This document shows, piece after piece, positions 33,428 through 42,410 of a DNA stretch of 64,000 nt. The stretch covers positions 1 to 64,000 of the forward strand of contig CALXOD010000061.1 in assembly GCA_944389925.1 (NCBI GenBank), read 5' to 3'. Numbering within the stretch: position 1 is the stretch's first letter; each line of letters opens with the position of its first letter. Under the pieces are notes generated by a model. The model made no database searches. It worked only from the letters and a program-made list of their open reading frames with translations, and had not been told where the DNA came from. The position numbers and the translations under genes are program-made. Source of the DNA: an uncultured Victivallaceae bacterium (GTDB lineage Bacteria > Verrucomicrobiota > Lentisphaeria > Victivallales > Victivallaceae).

Positions 33428-35028
33428 TCCGTCTCCTCCTCCGGTTCATCCAGTCGCCAGTGAGGAATCCGTTCCCCCAGATAACTGCAGGCGAAAGCCA
33501 CCACACCGGCCAGAAATCCGTAAACAGCACCGCAGGTCAGCACCCGGCCGAATTCCGCGTGTTGCATCAGGGCGGTCAGGTAGCCGCTGGCATGAATTTC
33601 CGTTTCCGTAAGCTCGATTCCCACCGCACCGACGAACATATAACTTAACCAGACTCCGGTAGCTGTCACCATGGCTGCCCAGGCGCAGTTTTTGGAGGCC
33701 TTCGGCACATACAGCGCTGTAACTACCGGAATGAAAATCACCACCAGCTGCGAAGCCCAGCTGTTGATCATCAACTGGTAAATGCTGGAAACCTTCAACG
33801 CCAGAAACGTCGCGATCACCGTCAGCAGCAGCGTCGCAACCCGGGTGACTTGCAGCATCCATTGATCCGACAGCCGCGGCCAGATCGGGCGGATGACATT
33901 GTTGGTCAAGAGGGAGGACGCCGCCAGCAGCGAACTGTCCGCCGAACTCATAATCGCCGAAATCAGGGCGCTCAGAAATAGAATCAGAATCAGCGGTGAC
34001 AACTTCCCTAGCACAATAACCGCCATGCGCGGCAGAACCTGGTCTTCCAGATTGCCGCCCATTACTTCAGCAGTGATGTTGTAGCGGGCCAACACGATCC
34101 GGGCGGCAAAACCGATGGTGATCGGCACCAGGGCGATCGCCGCATAGAAAAAACCGGCGATGATGGCACTGGACGTGGCAATTTTTTCATTGCGGCTGGA
34201 AAGCGAGCGCTGCACCAGATCCTGCCCCACCATGCAGCCCAGGCCCATGATGATCCAGGAGCCGATATAGTAAACCCAGCTTTCTGATTCCGGTTTGGCG
34301 ATGCTGAGGTGTTCCGGCGGCACATTGGCGAAAACGCTGACCCAGCCTCCTGCTTCCTGCACTGCTCCGGGAACAATCAGAAACAGCCCGACGATGATTA
34401 AGGACACCTGTACAATATCCGTCAACGTGACTGCCCACATGCCGCCGGCAATGGTGTAGATCAACACCACTACTGCGCCGATGAGCGTTCCGTAGGTACG
34501 GTCCATGCCGGTCAGCACCTGCAGAATCGTTCCCATTCCGAGTACCTGGGCGCCCAGCCAGCCGACATAAACTGGAATCATCCAGACAGACGCGTAGACC
34601 CCCGCCCATTTGCCGTAGCGGCGCTCGATAATGTCAGTAACAGTCAGGCATTTCAGACGGCGCAGCAGCCCGACGATGAAAACTCCTGCCAGAATCAGGC
34701 TGAGCGATGCGCCGAACGGATCGGCGATAACTCCGCCTACGCCATCGGAGAAGACCGTTGCCGCCACCCCCATGCTGGAACCTGCTCCGAACCAGGTGGC
34801 CAGCAGCGTCGCTGTCGCCATCCACAGCGGCAGCCGGCGGCCGGCGACCAGAAAATCGTTCATTCCCTTCACTCGGCGGCTGGCGTACCAACCGATCAGC
34901 AACATGCCCAGCACATAGATGGCGATTCCACACCACAGGAGAGTTTGGGTACGCTCCGGCAGGCCCAGGCCGGCGACGCCGGTCGCGGAGTTCATCGTTT
35001 CCGCCAGAGGAACAGTCTGATTTTCCAT
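33424..35028 (-). CDS. sodium:solute symporter family protein
   Basis: A 534-residue inner-membrane protein with about 13 predicted helices and SSS-family marks: FLVAGRRLPLWMATATLLATWFGAGSSMG near the first conserved helices, IAGGMWAVTLTDIVQV in the sodium-site region, and LFLSALISAIMSSADSSLLAAS. It imports a small solute with Na+. The substrate is unknown and the neighbours (tsaC, FAH-family enzyme) do not settle it. The frame opens at 35094, but that first Met is inside the terminator of the upstream gene, so the ATG at 35028 (AAGGAA upstream) is taken. Confidence 0.85.
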   Translation of the reverse strand: MENQTVPLAETMNSATGVAGLGLPERTQTLLWCGIAIYVLGMLLIGWYASRRVKGMNDFLVAGRRLPLWMATATLLATWFGAGSSMGVAATVFSDGVGGVIADPFGASLSLILAGVFIVGLLRRLKCLTVTDIIERRYGKWAGVYASVWMIPVYVGWLGAQVLGMGTILQVLTGMDRTYGTLIGAVVVLIYTIAGGMWAVTLTDIVQVSLIIVGLFLIVPGAVQEAGGWVSVFANVPPEHLSIAKPESESWVYYIGSWIIMGLGCMVGQDLVQRSLSSRNEKIATSSAIIAGFFYAAIALVPITIGFAARIVLARYNITAEVMGGNLEDQVLPRMAVIVLGKLSPLILILFLSALISAIMSSADSSLLAASSLLTNNVIRPIWPRLSDQWMLQVTRVATLLLTVIATFLALKVSSIYQLMINSWASQLVVIFIPVVTALYVPKASKNCAWAAMVTATGVWLSYMFVGAVGIELTETEIHASGYLTALMQHAEFGRVLTCGAVYGFLAGVVAFACSYLGERIPHWRLDEPEEETE

Positions 35029-35065
35029 CTCACGATGATTCCTTAATTTCTGAAGCAGCAAGAAT

Positions 35066-35117
35066 AAAAAAACCGTACTTCCAATAAGCGCCATAACTTA
35101 CTAGGAAATACGGTTTT
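35066..35117 (-). terminator. rho-independent terminator after the FAH-family gene
   Basis: On the minus strand AAAACCGTA and TTTCC pair with GGAAG and TACGGTTTT, leaving about 21 nt of loop, and run into seven T. One mismatch interrupts the stem. The T tracts on both sides make it usable from either strand. Confidence 0.8.
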
Positions 35118-35205
35118 TTCAATCCGTCAAGGAGAAAAATCCCGGTTTTTCAGGGACATTCCTGTTTTTTTTTCGCCGGTTCTTCCCGGCTTCGGGATTG
35201 CCCGG

Positions 35206-36003
35206 TCAGGCTTTCACGGTATTCCGCAGGGTACCGATTTCGTCGATGACGACTTCCGTCACATCGCCGGGACGCAGATAACGCGGCGGTTCCTGTGCCA
35301 TGCCCACGCCGGAAGGCGTACCGGTCAGAATCACCGTTCCCGGCATCAGCGTAATGCCGTTGGAAAGGTGGGAAATGATGCGGCGAATGCTGAAAATCAT
35401 GTCGGAAACCGGCTGGTCCTGCATCAGCTTCCCATTCAGAAACATCTTGACATGAAGTTCTTCCGGGTTCGTAATGCCGGTTACCAGAAACGGACCGACC
35501 GGAGCGAATGTATCGAAGGATTTTCCCCGTGCCCACTGGCTGTCGATTTTCAACTGCACGTCCCGTGCCGAAACGTCGTTGGCGCAGGAAAAGCCCAGCA
35601 CGTAATCCATGGCGTCTTCTTCGCTGACGTAACTGGCGGTTTTCCCGATGATGACTGCGAGTTCCGCCTCATAATCCACTGCGTTCGGATAAAGCCGGGG
35701 CAGTTGAATGGCATCGCCATGGGCGGCCAGCGCATTAGTGGTCTTGATGAAGACCAGCGGATTGGTCGGCGGTTCGGCGTCGCATTCCCGGCAATGGTCC
35801 ACATAGTTGGCACCGATGGCGAGCACGTTCGGGATCGGCACCGGGGTAAGATAGGTATTGATGGAGGCGAGCCGGACGGTTTTTCCAGTTTCCCGGAGAG
35901 TGCCGGCAAAGATGCAGCCATCCAGCAACTGAACCTCTTCGCCTTCTACCCGGCCGAAACACACTGTGCCGGCGGCGTCTTTGAAACGGACATATTTGGC
36001 CAT
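35206..36003 (-). CDS. fumarylacetoacetate hydrolase (FAH) family protein
   Basis: A 265-residue protein with the FAH fold. The N-terminal third is a small lead domain. Then come AIGANYVDHCRE (catalytic His region), DYEAELAVIIGKTA (metal-binding Glu residues), GFSCANDVSARDVQ, KSFDTFAPVGPF and TGTPSGVGM. This subgroup includes 2-hydroxyhepta-2,4-diene-1,7-dioate isomerases, acylpyruvate hydrolases and sugar-derived 2-keto acid hydrolases; the substrate cannot be chosen from sequence. ATG 36003 with GAAAGGATTC upstream is preferred over the open frame to 36210. It has its own promoter and terminator. Confidence 0.88.
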   Translation of the reverse strand: MAKYVRFKDAAGTVCFGRVEGEEVQLLDGCIFAGTLRETGKTVRLASINTYLTPVPIPNVLAIGANYVDHCRECDAEPPTNPLVFIKTTNALAAHGDAIQLPRLYPNAVDYEAELAVIIGKTASYVSEEDAMDYVLGFSCANDVSARDVQLKIDSQWARGKSFDTFAPVGPFLVTGITNPEELHVKMFLNGKLMQDQPVSDMIFSIRRIISHLSNGITLMPGTVILTGTPSGVGMAQEPPRYLRPGDVTEVVIDEIGTLRNTVKA

Positions 36004-36111
36004 TTTTGATGAATCCTTTCCGAATTTTTCAGACACCGCGTCACCCTTTTTTTTACTTTGGAGCACGGCCGGGTGTCTGGACGTATAATATGATAAATCT
36101 GTACAAATTAT

Positions 36112-36139
36112 AATATAGCATTTTTTTCCCATTCGGCAA
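36112..36139 (-). promoter_or_regulatory. candidate promoter of the FAH-family gene
   Basis: On the minus strand TTGCCG (36139-36134), 16 bp, TATATT (36117-36112), within a strongly AT-rich tract containing a second TATTATA about 25 bp on. Confidence 0.5.
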
Positions 36140-36193
36140 CCCGGGATGTCGGTGATCGGCGGGGGGATTTTCCTGTTTTTTTCAGAGAACGGC

Positions 36194-36223
36194 TTGAACG
36201 ATCCCTCCATATCGTGCTACATT
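36194..36223 (+). promoter_or_regulatory. candidate promoter of the lipoprotein-recR operon
   Basis: TTGAAC (36194-36199), 18 bp, TACATT (36218-36223), about 40 bp before the GTG start of the lipoprotein gene. Confidence 0.4.
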
Positions 36224-36264
36224 ACGGAATGAAATCGTCTGAATCAGTACAAGGAGGATCTGTT

Positions 36265-36705
36265 GTGAAGTTCGCGGGTGGAGTGTGGATGCCGGCAGTG
36301 CTGGGGGCACTGCTTCTGTTCCTGACGGGGTGTGTCGGAGGGCAGACTGCCGTCGCCCGGATCATGCCGCCGCTGGAGGGACAGACGGCGTCGGACGGTT
36401 CTCCGGTGGTGGCCAATCTGATGGTGGAGAATCGTGGCGTTTATCTTTTTAACTGGCTGCCGATATGGTCCGGGAATCCGAACCGCCCGAATTTGCGGAA
36501 ATATCACCTGTTCCGGGACAGCATGCGGCCGATTCACATGCGGTTTATGCTGGAGACAGCAACTGCCAAAGCCGGTGCCGGTCGTTACTTGGATCAGAAG
36601 ACCGCAACTGAGGAATCGGGGGCCTTTTCCCTGTGGCTTTTCTGGAATCGCACCACGCGCAGTACCGCGGTCGCCGTTGACCGCCTGAAGGAGAAGGAGG
36701 AGTGA
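36265..36705 (+). CDS. lipoprotein of unknown function
   Basis: A 146-residue product with a lipoprotein signal ending FLTGC (Cys 23). The mature part has a segment LMVENRGVYLFNWLPIWSGNP, with two Trp residues near Pro and Gly, and NLRKYHLFRDSMRP. No enzymatic motif is seen. GTG 36265 follows AGGAGG at good spacing; an upstream frame extends to 36214 but lacks a ribosome binding site. recR begins 1 nt after its stop. It is probably anchored in the outer or inner membrane. I do not recognise a named family. Confidence 0.7.
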   Translation: MKFAGGVWMPAVLGALLLFLTGCVGGQTAVARIMPPLEGQTASDGSPVVANLMVENRGVYLFNWLPIWSGNPNRPNLRKYHLFRDSMRPIHMRFMLETATAKAGAGRYLDQKTATEESGAFSLWLFWNRTTRSTAVAVDRLKEKEE

Positions 36706-36706
36706 C

Positions 36707-37315
36707 ATGGCCGACGGTGAATTTCCCGGAGCACTGGAAGACCTGATCGAACTGTTGAAGAAGCTTCCCGGCATCGGACGGCGGGGAAGTGAGCGTATGG
36801 CACTGGCATTGCTTCAGTGGCCGGAAGATAAGCTGCACGCACTGGGTAATTTATTGGCCACGCTGCCGGAAACGGTCGGTCACTGCCCCGAATGCGGGGC
36901 CCTGGCTGCGGCGGGGGAACGCTGCCGGATCTGCCGGATGCCCGGAAGGGATCGGACATTGTTGTGTGTGGTAGAGGAACCGCAGCAGATTTTCGCCATT
37001 GAAAAAAGCGGGCAGTACCGGGGATTGTATCATGTTCTCGGCGGCAGATTGTCGCCCCTGGAAAACCGGAACGGAGAAGATCTCAATACGGATTCCCTGG
37101 TGGCCCGCGCCGCTTCCGGGGAATTCCGGGAAGTGATTCTGGCATTGAGTGCTGATGTGGAAGGCCGGGCTACCGCGGTTTATGTCGGAGAATTGCTGAA
37201 ACCGACTGGCGTTCGGATTTCCCAGCCGGCGCTGGGGCTGCCGGCGGGGGCGAGTCTGTCGTATGCCGATGCTGCCACCATCAGCGCGGCTCTGGCCGGA
37301 AGAAAAGAAATATGA
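36707..37315 (+). CDS. recR: recombination protein RecR
   Basis: A 202-residue RecR, partner of RecF/RecO in RecA loading. An N-terminal helix-hairpin-helix LKKLPGIGRRGSERMA is followed by the zinc finger with C-x2-C pairs (HCPECG and CRICRMPGRD), the Toprim domain starting LCVVEEPQQIFAIE with YHVLGGRLSPLENR, and the Walker-like C-terminus (SQPALGLPAGASLSYADAATISAAL). Length is standard. dnaX, its common neighbour, is absent. Confidence 0.96.
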   Translation: MADGEFPGALEDLIELLKKLPGIGRRGSERMALALLQWPEDKLHALGNLLATLPETVGHCPECGALAAAGERCRICRMPGRDRTLLCVVEEPQQIFAIEKSGQYRGLYHVLGGRLSPLENRNGEDLNTDSLVARAASGEFREVILALSADVEGRATAVYVGELLKPTGVRISQPALGLPAGASLSYADAATISAALAGRKEI

Positions 37316-37363
37316 CGGATAGTAAATTCCGTATAATAAACATAATGGAAAAATGACGGAGAA

Positions 37364-38833
37364 ATGACGGCACAGTCTTGCAAAGGGGGGGCTCCGATGC
37401 CGGCCAGCCGGCGGAGACAACGCGAGAGAGCTTTTTTTTACGGCAGCCTGCTGGCTCTGCTGTTGTTCGGGCTGCTGCAGGCGAAGACCGATGTGACGCT
37501 TGCGGGAAATGAATCCACTCGGTTTGCGACCATCCGGGCGATTGCGGAACAAAATACATTTGCGATTGACGGCAAGGTCTTCCGTTCGGTGGACCGGGTG
37601 GTCCGGGACGGGAAAGTCTATTCCGACAAACCGCCGTTGCTGCCATTGCTGCTGGGGGCCGCCTGCAAGATTCCGGTAACGTTATTCGGCTGGAGCTTTG
37701 AGGAACAGTACGGACTGTTGATCTATCTGGTGAATTTCCTGTTCTTTACCGGCATCAATCTGGCGATTTTCTTTTTGTTTTATCGCAGACTCCGAAGGAT
37801 GAAAGGGACGTTTTACGTCAGATGGCTTCTGGCTTTTTCGCTCTGTGCGGGCAGTTGGCTGCTGTCTTATTCGGTGACGATCAACAATCATACCCCCGCT
37901 GCTTTGTTGCTCCTGCTCTGGTTTCTGCTGCTGGAAGAGGCCTGCCGGACGCGGGGACACGGAGCCGCTCTGGGGGCCGGACTGGCCGCCGGATTGGCGT
38001 TTACGATAGAAGTTCCGGTGGGCGCGATCATCGGTCTGGCCGGACTTCCTGCGGTTTTCCGAACGGCCGTTGAGGGGCGGGACTGGCGGTTCCCCGCGGC
38101 CTATTGTCTGGGGGGGGCGGTTACCGCTGCCCTGTTTCCGGTCGTCAATTACCTGGCCTTCGGGACGGTGATGCCGCTTTATCTGGCTGGGACGGGGACT
38201 TATCAGCCGGGAGCGGCTTTCCATTTTCAGGGCGTATATTGGTGGGAAACGCTTTTCGGACGGCGTGGCTTGTTTTCCTATCAGCCGCTGGTGCTGGGGG
38301 CGTTGCTCGCGTTGCTGGGGTGGAGGGGGATGTCCCGGCCGGAAAAAGCGCTTGCCGGTGGCTGCGGGGCCATTATCGTTTTCTATTTGACGTTCACCAA
38401 TGAATACGGGGGCTGGGCCTATGGGTTCCGCTATCTGGTCGCGGTACTGCCTGGATTGTGGTTTCTGGCGGCACGTTACTGGTTGCCGGTCTGTCGCGGA
38501 ATCAGGCGGCAGGTGTTCTTGACGTTGTTGGCGGGGATCGGATTTTGCACTGCCGTGGTGGGGAGTTACAATCCGTTCTGCAGTGGCTATGAGGGGTATC
38601 GTTCCCCGCCGGGGACGATCGATCATGAGGTACGCAATTCCTTTGCCGCCAATCTTCTCGCGGCTTCTTTCGAACGTGATTCGGAAAGTTTCCTGTGTCG
38701 TATGCTTTTTCGCTTTTACGGGGAACCGGTGGCGTTGCGTTATTTGTATGAAGCCTATACCAATACCAAGAACATCGGAATGCTGGCAACGGTACATGAC
38801 CGGCTGCAGGAATTTTATGCAAAAAAGGAGTGA
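37364..38833 (+). CDS. multi-spanning membrane protein, GT-C/GT39-like glycosyltransferase
   Basis: A 489-residue membrane protein with about ten predicted helices. After the first helix comes an extracytoplasmic loop NESTRFATIRAIAEQNTF and SDKPPLLPLLLG; a D-K-P-P-L loop is typical of GT-C enzymes of the ArnT/PMT type that use polyprenyl-linked sugars. Near the end are TNEYGGWAYGFRYLVAVLPGL and a soluble tail. The acceptor is unknown. Start: ATG 37364 has only a very close GGAG, and ATG 37397 after AAAGGGGGG is a serious alternative. It is followed by the MFS gene after 6 bp. Function is inferred from topology and motif only. Confidence 0.65.
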   Translation: MTAQSCKGGAPMPASRRRQRERAFFYGSLLALLLFGLLQAKTDVTLAGNESTRFATIRAIAEQNTFAIDGKVFRSVDRVVRDGKVYSDKPPLLPLLLGAACKIPVTLFGWSFEEQYGLLIYLVNFLFFTGINLAIFFLFYRRLRRMKGTFYVRWLLAFSLCAGSWLLSYSVTINNHTPAALLLLLWFLLLEEACRTRGHGAALGAGLAAGLAFTIEVPVGAIIGLAGLPAVFRTAVEGRDWRFPAAYCLGGAVTAALFPVVNYLAFGTVMPLYLAGTGTYQPGAAFHFQGVYWWETLFGRRGLFSYQPLVLGALLALLGWRGMSRPEKALAGGCGAIIVFYLTFTNEYGGWAYGFRYLVAVLPGLWFLAARYWLPVCRGIRRQVFLTLLAGIGFCTAVVGSYNPFCSGYEGYRSPPGTIDHEVRNSFAANLLAASFERDSESFLCRMLFRFYGEPVALRYLYEAYTNTKNIGMLATVHDRLQEFYAKKE

Positions 38834-38839
38834 TGTCTG

Positions 38840-40141
38840 ATGCCGTCTTCCCGTTCCCGGGCCTGGCGCTGGGTACCCAGTCTTTATTTTGCCGAAGGAG
38901 TGCCCTATGCCATTGTCGGTACGGTTTCTGCCGTTCTGCTCAAGAATCTGGAGATGTCCAACCGGGAACTGGCGGTCTGGACCAGTTTGCTGACGTTCCC
39001 CTGGGTGGTCAAACCGCTCTGGGCACCACTGCTGGATCTTTTCAGTACCAAGAAGCATTGGATTGTTGTGATGCAGGTGCTGATGGGGGGCGGGTTTGCC
39101 GCGGCAGCATTGATGTTGCCGTTCCAATTTTCGGACCGTCTGCTGATTGCGGTGCTGATGCTGATTGCATTTGCCTCGGCGACTCATGACGTGGCGGCGG
39201 ACGGTTTTTATCTGATCGGTCTGGATGCCCATGAACAGGCGTGGTTTACCGGGATGCGCTCCACCGCTTACCGGATTGCCACTGTGACGGCGCAGGGGGT
39301 ACTGGTCATGCTGGTGGGTATGTTGCAGGAACGTACCGGCGATATCCGTACGGCGTGGATGATCGGCTTGCTGGCTGCCGGAATTCTGATGGGGGGGCTT
39401 GCGCTCTGGCACGGACGGATGACGCCGGCGGTGGAAAATGCCGCGGCGCATCCCGGTCTGCGGGAAGTCCTTGCCGGATTCGGTACGGCATTTACCGCAT
39501 TCTTCCGGAAAAAATATGTGGGGCGGGCCCTGGCTTTTCTGCTGCTTTATCGACTGGGGGAATCTCAGCTGGTTCGACTGGCTGCGCCGTTTATGCTGGA
39601 CGGTCGTAACGCGGGAGGCATGGGACTGAACAATGTGCAGCAGGGATTCATTTACGGCACCGTCGGTGTGCTTTGTCTGCTGGCGGGGGGGATTCTCGGG
39701 GGGATGGTGATCGCCCGGGGTGGGATGCGGCGCTGGCTCTGGCCGATGGCGCTGGCGATCAACCTGCCGGATCTGGTTTATGTGTATCTGGCCTGGCGAA
39801 TGCCGGAATCGTTATGGACGGTCGGGGCGGCGGTGGCGGTGGAACAGCTCGGATATGGATTTGGCTTCACGCTCTACATGTTGTTTATGGTGGCATTTGC
39901 CGAGGACAGCGGACGCTTCAAGACCAGCCATTTTGCCTTGATGACCGGATTCATGGCGCTGGGGATGATGCTGCCGGGTATGATTTCGGGGGAAATTCAG
40001 AGCCGGATCGGGAATTATCTTGGATTTTTCTGGTATGTTATGGGCTGTACCCTGCCGAGTTTCGGAGTGGTCGCGCTGATTGCAAAGGTGATTCCGGCGG
40101 ATTTCGGCTGTAAATCCAGAGATGAGGCCGGAGAGCGGTAA
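38840..40141 (+). CDS. MFS transporter, AmpG-like
   Basis: A 433-residue, 12-helix major facilitator. The N-terminus SLYFAEGVPYAIVGTVSAVLLKNLEMSN and FPWVVKPLWAPLLDLF match the AmpG/acetyl-CoA transporter branch, as does ASATHDVAADGFYLIGLD. AmpG imports anhydromuropeptides for recycling, but this branch also has other substrates, so muropeptide transport is only a suggestion. It starts 6 bp after the membrane glycosyltransferase-like gene. A hairpin at 40176 ends the operon. Confidence 0.8.
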   Translation: MPSSRSRAWRWVPSLYFAEGVPYAIVGTVSAVLLKNLEMSNRELAVWTSLLTFPWVVKPLWAPLLDLFSTKKHWIVVMQVLMGGGFAAAALMLPFQFSDRLLIAVLMLIAFASATHDVAADGFYLIGLDAHEQAWFTGMRSTAYRIATVTAQGVLVMLVGMLQERTGDIRTAWMIGLLAAGILMGGLALWHGRMTPAVENAAAHPGLREVLAGFGTAFTAFFRKKYVGRALAFLLLYRLGESQLVRLAAPFMLDGRNAGGMGLNNVQQGFIYGTVGVLCLLAGGILGGMVIARGGMRRWLWPMALAINLPDLVYVYLAWRMPESLWTVGAAVAVEQLGYGFGFTLYMLFMVAFAEDSGRFKTSHFALMTGFMALGMMLPGMISGEIQSRIGNYLGFFWYVMGCTLPSFGVVALIAKVIPADFGCKSRDEAGER

Positions 40142-40175
40142 GGGGACTGACGCAGATGCGGACGGCGGTCCCGGG

Positions 40176-40207
40176 AAACGGAAGGGCGGCAATGCCCTTC
40201 CGTTTTC
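40176..40207. terminator. bidirectional terminator-like hairpin
   Basis: A 12-bp perfect stem AAACGGAAGGGC/GCCCTTCCGTTT (40176-40187 with 40194-40205) with only a short T tail. It separates the MFS gene from the convergent PDZ-protein gene. Confidence 0.7.
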
Positions 40208-40214
40208 CAATAGG

Positions 40215-42410
40215 TTATTCTGTTTCCGGCGTGGCATCCGGAAGCTGGAATTTCACCACGCGAGTAACGGCGAAACGCCGGACAGCGAGATTGAAACTAC
40301 GTTTGTCCTGGATCAGTTTTTTGAATTCCTCCAGTGTTTTAACCGGCTGATCATCCACGCTGACAATGATTTCGTAAGGTTTGAGTCCGGCTACCGAGGC
40401 GGGGCTGCCCGGGCGGATTCTGGCAATCAGCATACCGGGGTCTTTCTCCTTCATCCGGAAGTAATTGCGGACTTCGAAGGTGGGCGCGACAACAGTCAGG
40501 CCGATGTTTTTGTCGGTATAGCGCGGAGCGTTGCTGAAATTGACGGGGGCCTGGGTGACGGTCAGCTGTTTTTCTTCCAGTTTGCCGTCGACGATGACGC
40601 CGAGGGCGATCCGGTTGCCGATTCCGAGTTTGGTCAGACGCGTGTTTAACTCATTTTCCACCGGCTGCCACGGAGTGGGGATTTGATCAAAGTACCGTTC
40701 GGGAATTTCGTCGTACTGTGCCCACGGAAATTCCTGGAGGTATTCGTTCATGGAGATGTCATAGCCGTTAAGCTCCAGACGCTGCTGAGAGTTTTCCGGG
40801 CGCAGATAAAGCAGGACATCGCCGGATTTCAAGCCGATTTTCGCCGCCGGGGAATCGGGCAGCACGTTGGTGATGAGCAGGCCCTTGCTGCCGTTTTCCG
40901 TCTGGGATGAAGCGTTGTTGGCACGTGCCAGCTCCGGAGTCAGGCGTTGAAAATCCGCTCCCAGCCAGGCGGTCCGGTTACGATCGCCGGCTTTTCTGGG
41001 GACGTTGTTGGGGTCCAGGGCCCGATCCGATTGGAGCAGGGCGGCGAGGCGTTCTCCGGTGACCGGATCGGGGCGGTCGGAGGCGTAACGGTCCAGATTG
41101 TCCCGGCGGATCATCGGCAACAGCAGCAGCTGCTGGTCGGCGGTGAAGAGATAGCCGTTCTCCGAAGAGGAGTAGAGTGGTACCGGGATCTGCATATTGT
41201 TGTAGCCCGTTTCAAAACCGGTCAGACGTGTGGGCTGGGGTTTGATCTGGAGTTTGCCATCGAAATTCCGGATGGTAACAGTGTTCAGGAGTTGTCCGGC
41301 CAAGGTTCCGGGGCGGCGGTTGTAAAGGCGGATTCCTGTGCCGGGAAGCGGAGAATCCGGTTGCGCCAGCAGTGCACCGAAGTCATTCAGAGAACCGGCA
41401 AAACTGCAATCGACGATTTTGTCGCCGTGAAACACGAAAATCCGTTCCAGCCGAGCAGTCTGGTCTGGGGAGAGCCGTAGATTGACCAGCAGTTTCCCAT
41501 CCGTCAGTTTGAGGGCGATGGCGTCGAATTCATTTTTTTCCTTGCCGTCGTCACGGCGCATGATCATGATTTGCGGAGTGTTGCTGTTCCGGGACGCCAG
41601 CCGGATTCGGACTGGATAGATGTTTTCCTGCAGGAAGGCGGTCAGTTTTTCCAGCTGTTTATGCCGTTCTTCCACAGATTGCCGTTTCCATTCCGACGGA
41701 GGGGCCAGGCGATCGGCATCCAGCGGGAATTCTTCGGTCATGGTGACGGTGGCGACTTTTCCGGAGCGGTCAACCAGCAGGGTGTTGGGTTTTACGCGCT
41801 GGTAATCCCGATCCGTCGCCAGGTTGCGGAAGACGCTTTCGCTGCTGTCCGGGGCAACTCCGGCAATGGGAATGCCCTCCTCTTCCACCAGGAAAAATTG
41901 GTAAAGGGGCCCCTGTACATTGCGGTCGAACTGCAATGGCTTCCAGTTTTCGGGCGGATTTTCCACCTTCAGCAGACAGCTCTCCTGGTCCGGAAAAAAT
42001 GCAATCGGGCGCGCAGCGTACGCTTTCCCCTGGAAGACGACTTCGATCCGAGCCACCCATTCCGGCATCAGATAGAGATCGGTCGCCAGCACTTCATCCG
42101 GAGCGATGACGAATCCGGGTTGGGAGACCGGACGCTTTCCCTCGACCAATCCATCGGCGCCGGCGACATGATATTCGTTGCAGTTCGGGCATTTGTAGCG
42201 CGTGGTCACCGCCGGCATCTCGCCGCTGGGGGAAACTTTTAAAAACGTTTCCACGCGTACGATCGAATTCCCCAGCATTTTCAGCAGATTACGGTTAAGT
42301 CCGGCTGCCGCGACGGTCCGTTGCCGCGCTTCCGCGGGGGCGGTCGGTTGAGGGGTAGCGGCTGTGCCGGAAGACAGCGCCAACAGGAGAATCGGAAAAA
42401 ATAACCTCAT
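40215..42410 (-). CDS. exported PDZ-domain protein, degenerate HtrA-like partner
   Basis: A 731-residue protein with a signal peptide (MRLFFPILLLALSSGTAA). An N-terminal trypsin-fold-like part is suggested by NSIVRVETFLKV and GFVIAPDEVLATDLYL, but I see no TNxHV His motif or GNSGGP Ser motif, so protease activity is doubtful. An inserted CPNCNEYH looks like a zinc knuckle. At least two PDZ domains follow: GLLITNVLPDSPAAKIGLKSGDVLLYL (about 500) and ARIRPGSPASVAGLKPYEIIVSVDD (about 670). It overlaps the HtrA-type gene by ATGA, so the two probably form a periplasmic pair, one catalytic and one scaffolding (inference). Confidence 0.75.
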   Translation of the reverse strand: MRLFFPILLLALSSGTAATPQPTAPAEARQRTVAAAGLNRNLLKMLGNSIVRVETFLKVSPSGEMPAVTTRYKCPNCNEYHVAGADGLVEGKRPVSQPGFVIAPDEVLATDLYLMPEWVARIEVVFQGKAYAARPIAFFPDQESCLLKVENPPENWKPLQFDRNVQGPLYQFFLVEEEGIPIAGVAPDSSESVFRNLATDRDYQRVKPNTLLVDRSGKVATVTMTEEFPLDADRLAPPSEWKRQSVEERHKQLEKLTAFLQENIYPVRIRLASRNSNTPQIMIMRRDDGKEKNEFDAIALKLTDGKLLVNLRLSPDQTARLERIFVFHGDKIVDCSFAGSLNDFGALLAQPDSPLPGTGIRLYNRRPGTLAGQLLNTVTIRNFDGKLQIKPQPTRLTGFETGYNNMQIPVPLYSSSENGYLFTADQQLLLLPMIRRDNLDRYASDRPDPVTGERLAALLQSDRALDPNNVPRKAGDRNRTAWLGADFQRLTPELARANNASSQTENGSKGLLITNVLPDSPAAKIGLKSGDVLLYLRPENSQQRLELNGYDISMNEYLQEFPWAQYDEIPERYFDQIPTPWQPVENELNTRLTKLGIGNRIALGVIVDGKLEEKQLTVTQAPVNFSNAPRYTDKNIGLTVVAPTFEVRNYFRMKEKDPGMLIARIRPGSPASVAGLKPYEIIVSVDDQPVKTLEEFKKLIQDKRSFNLAVRRFAVTRVVKFQLPDATPETE

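Noticed and set aside
35029-35094. Upstream start of the sodium symporter
   Set aside because: The extra residues are encoded by the terminator hairpin of the FAH-family gene.
37682-39451. 589-codon open frame on the minus strand
   Set aside because: Antisense to two membrane protein genes with clear topology; it is Gln/Arg/His rich, a usual shadow of hydrophobic codons.
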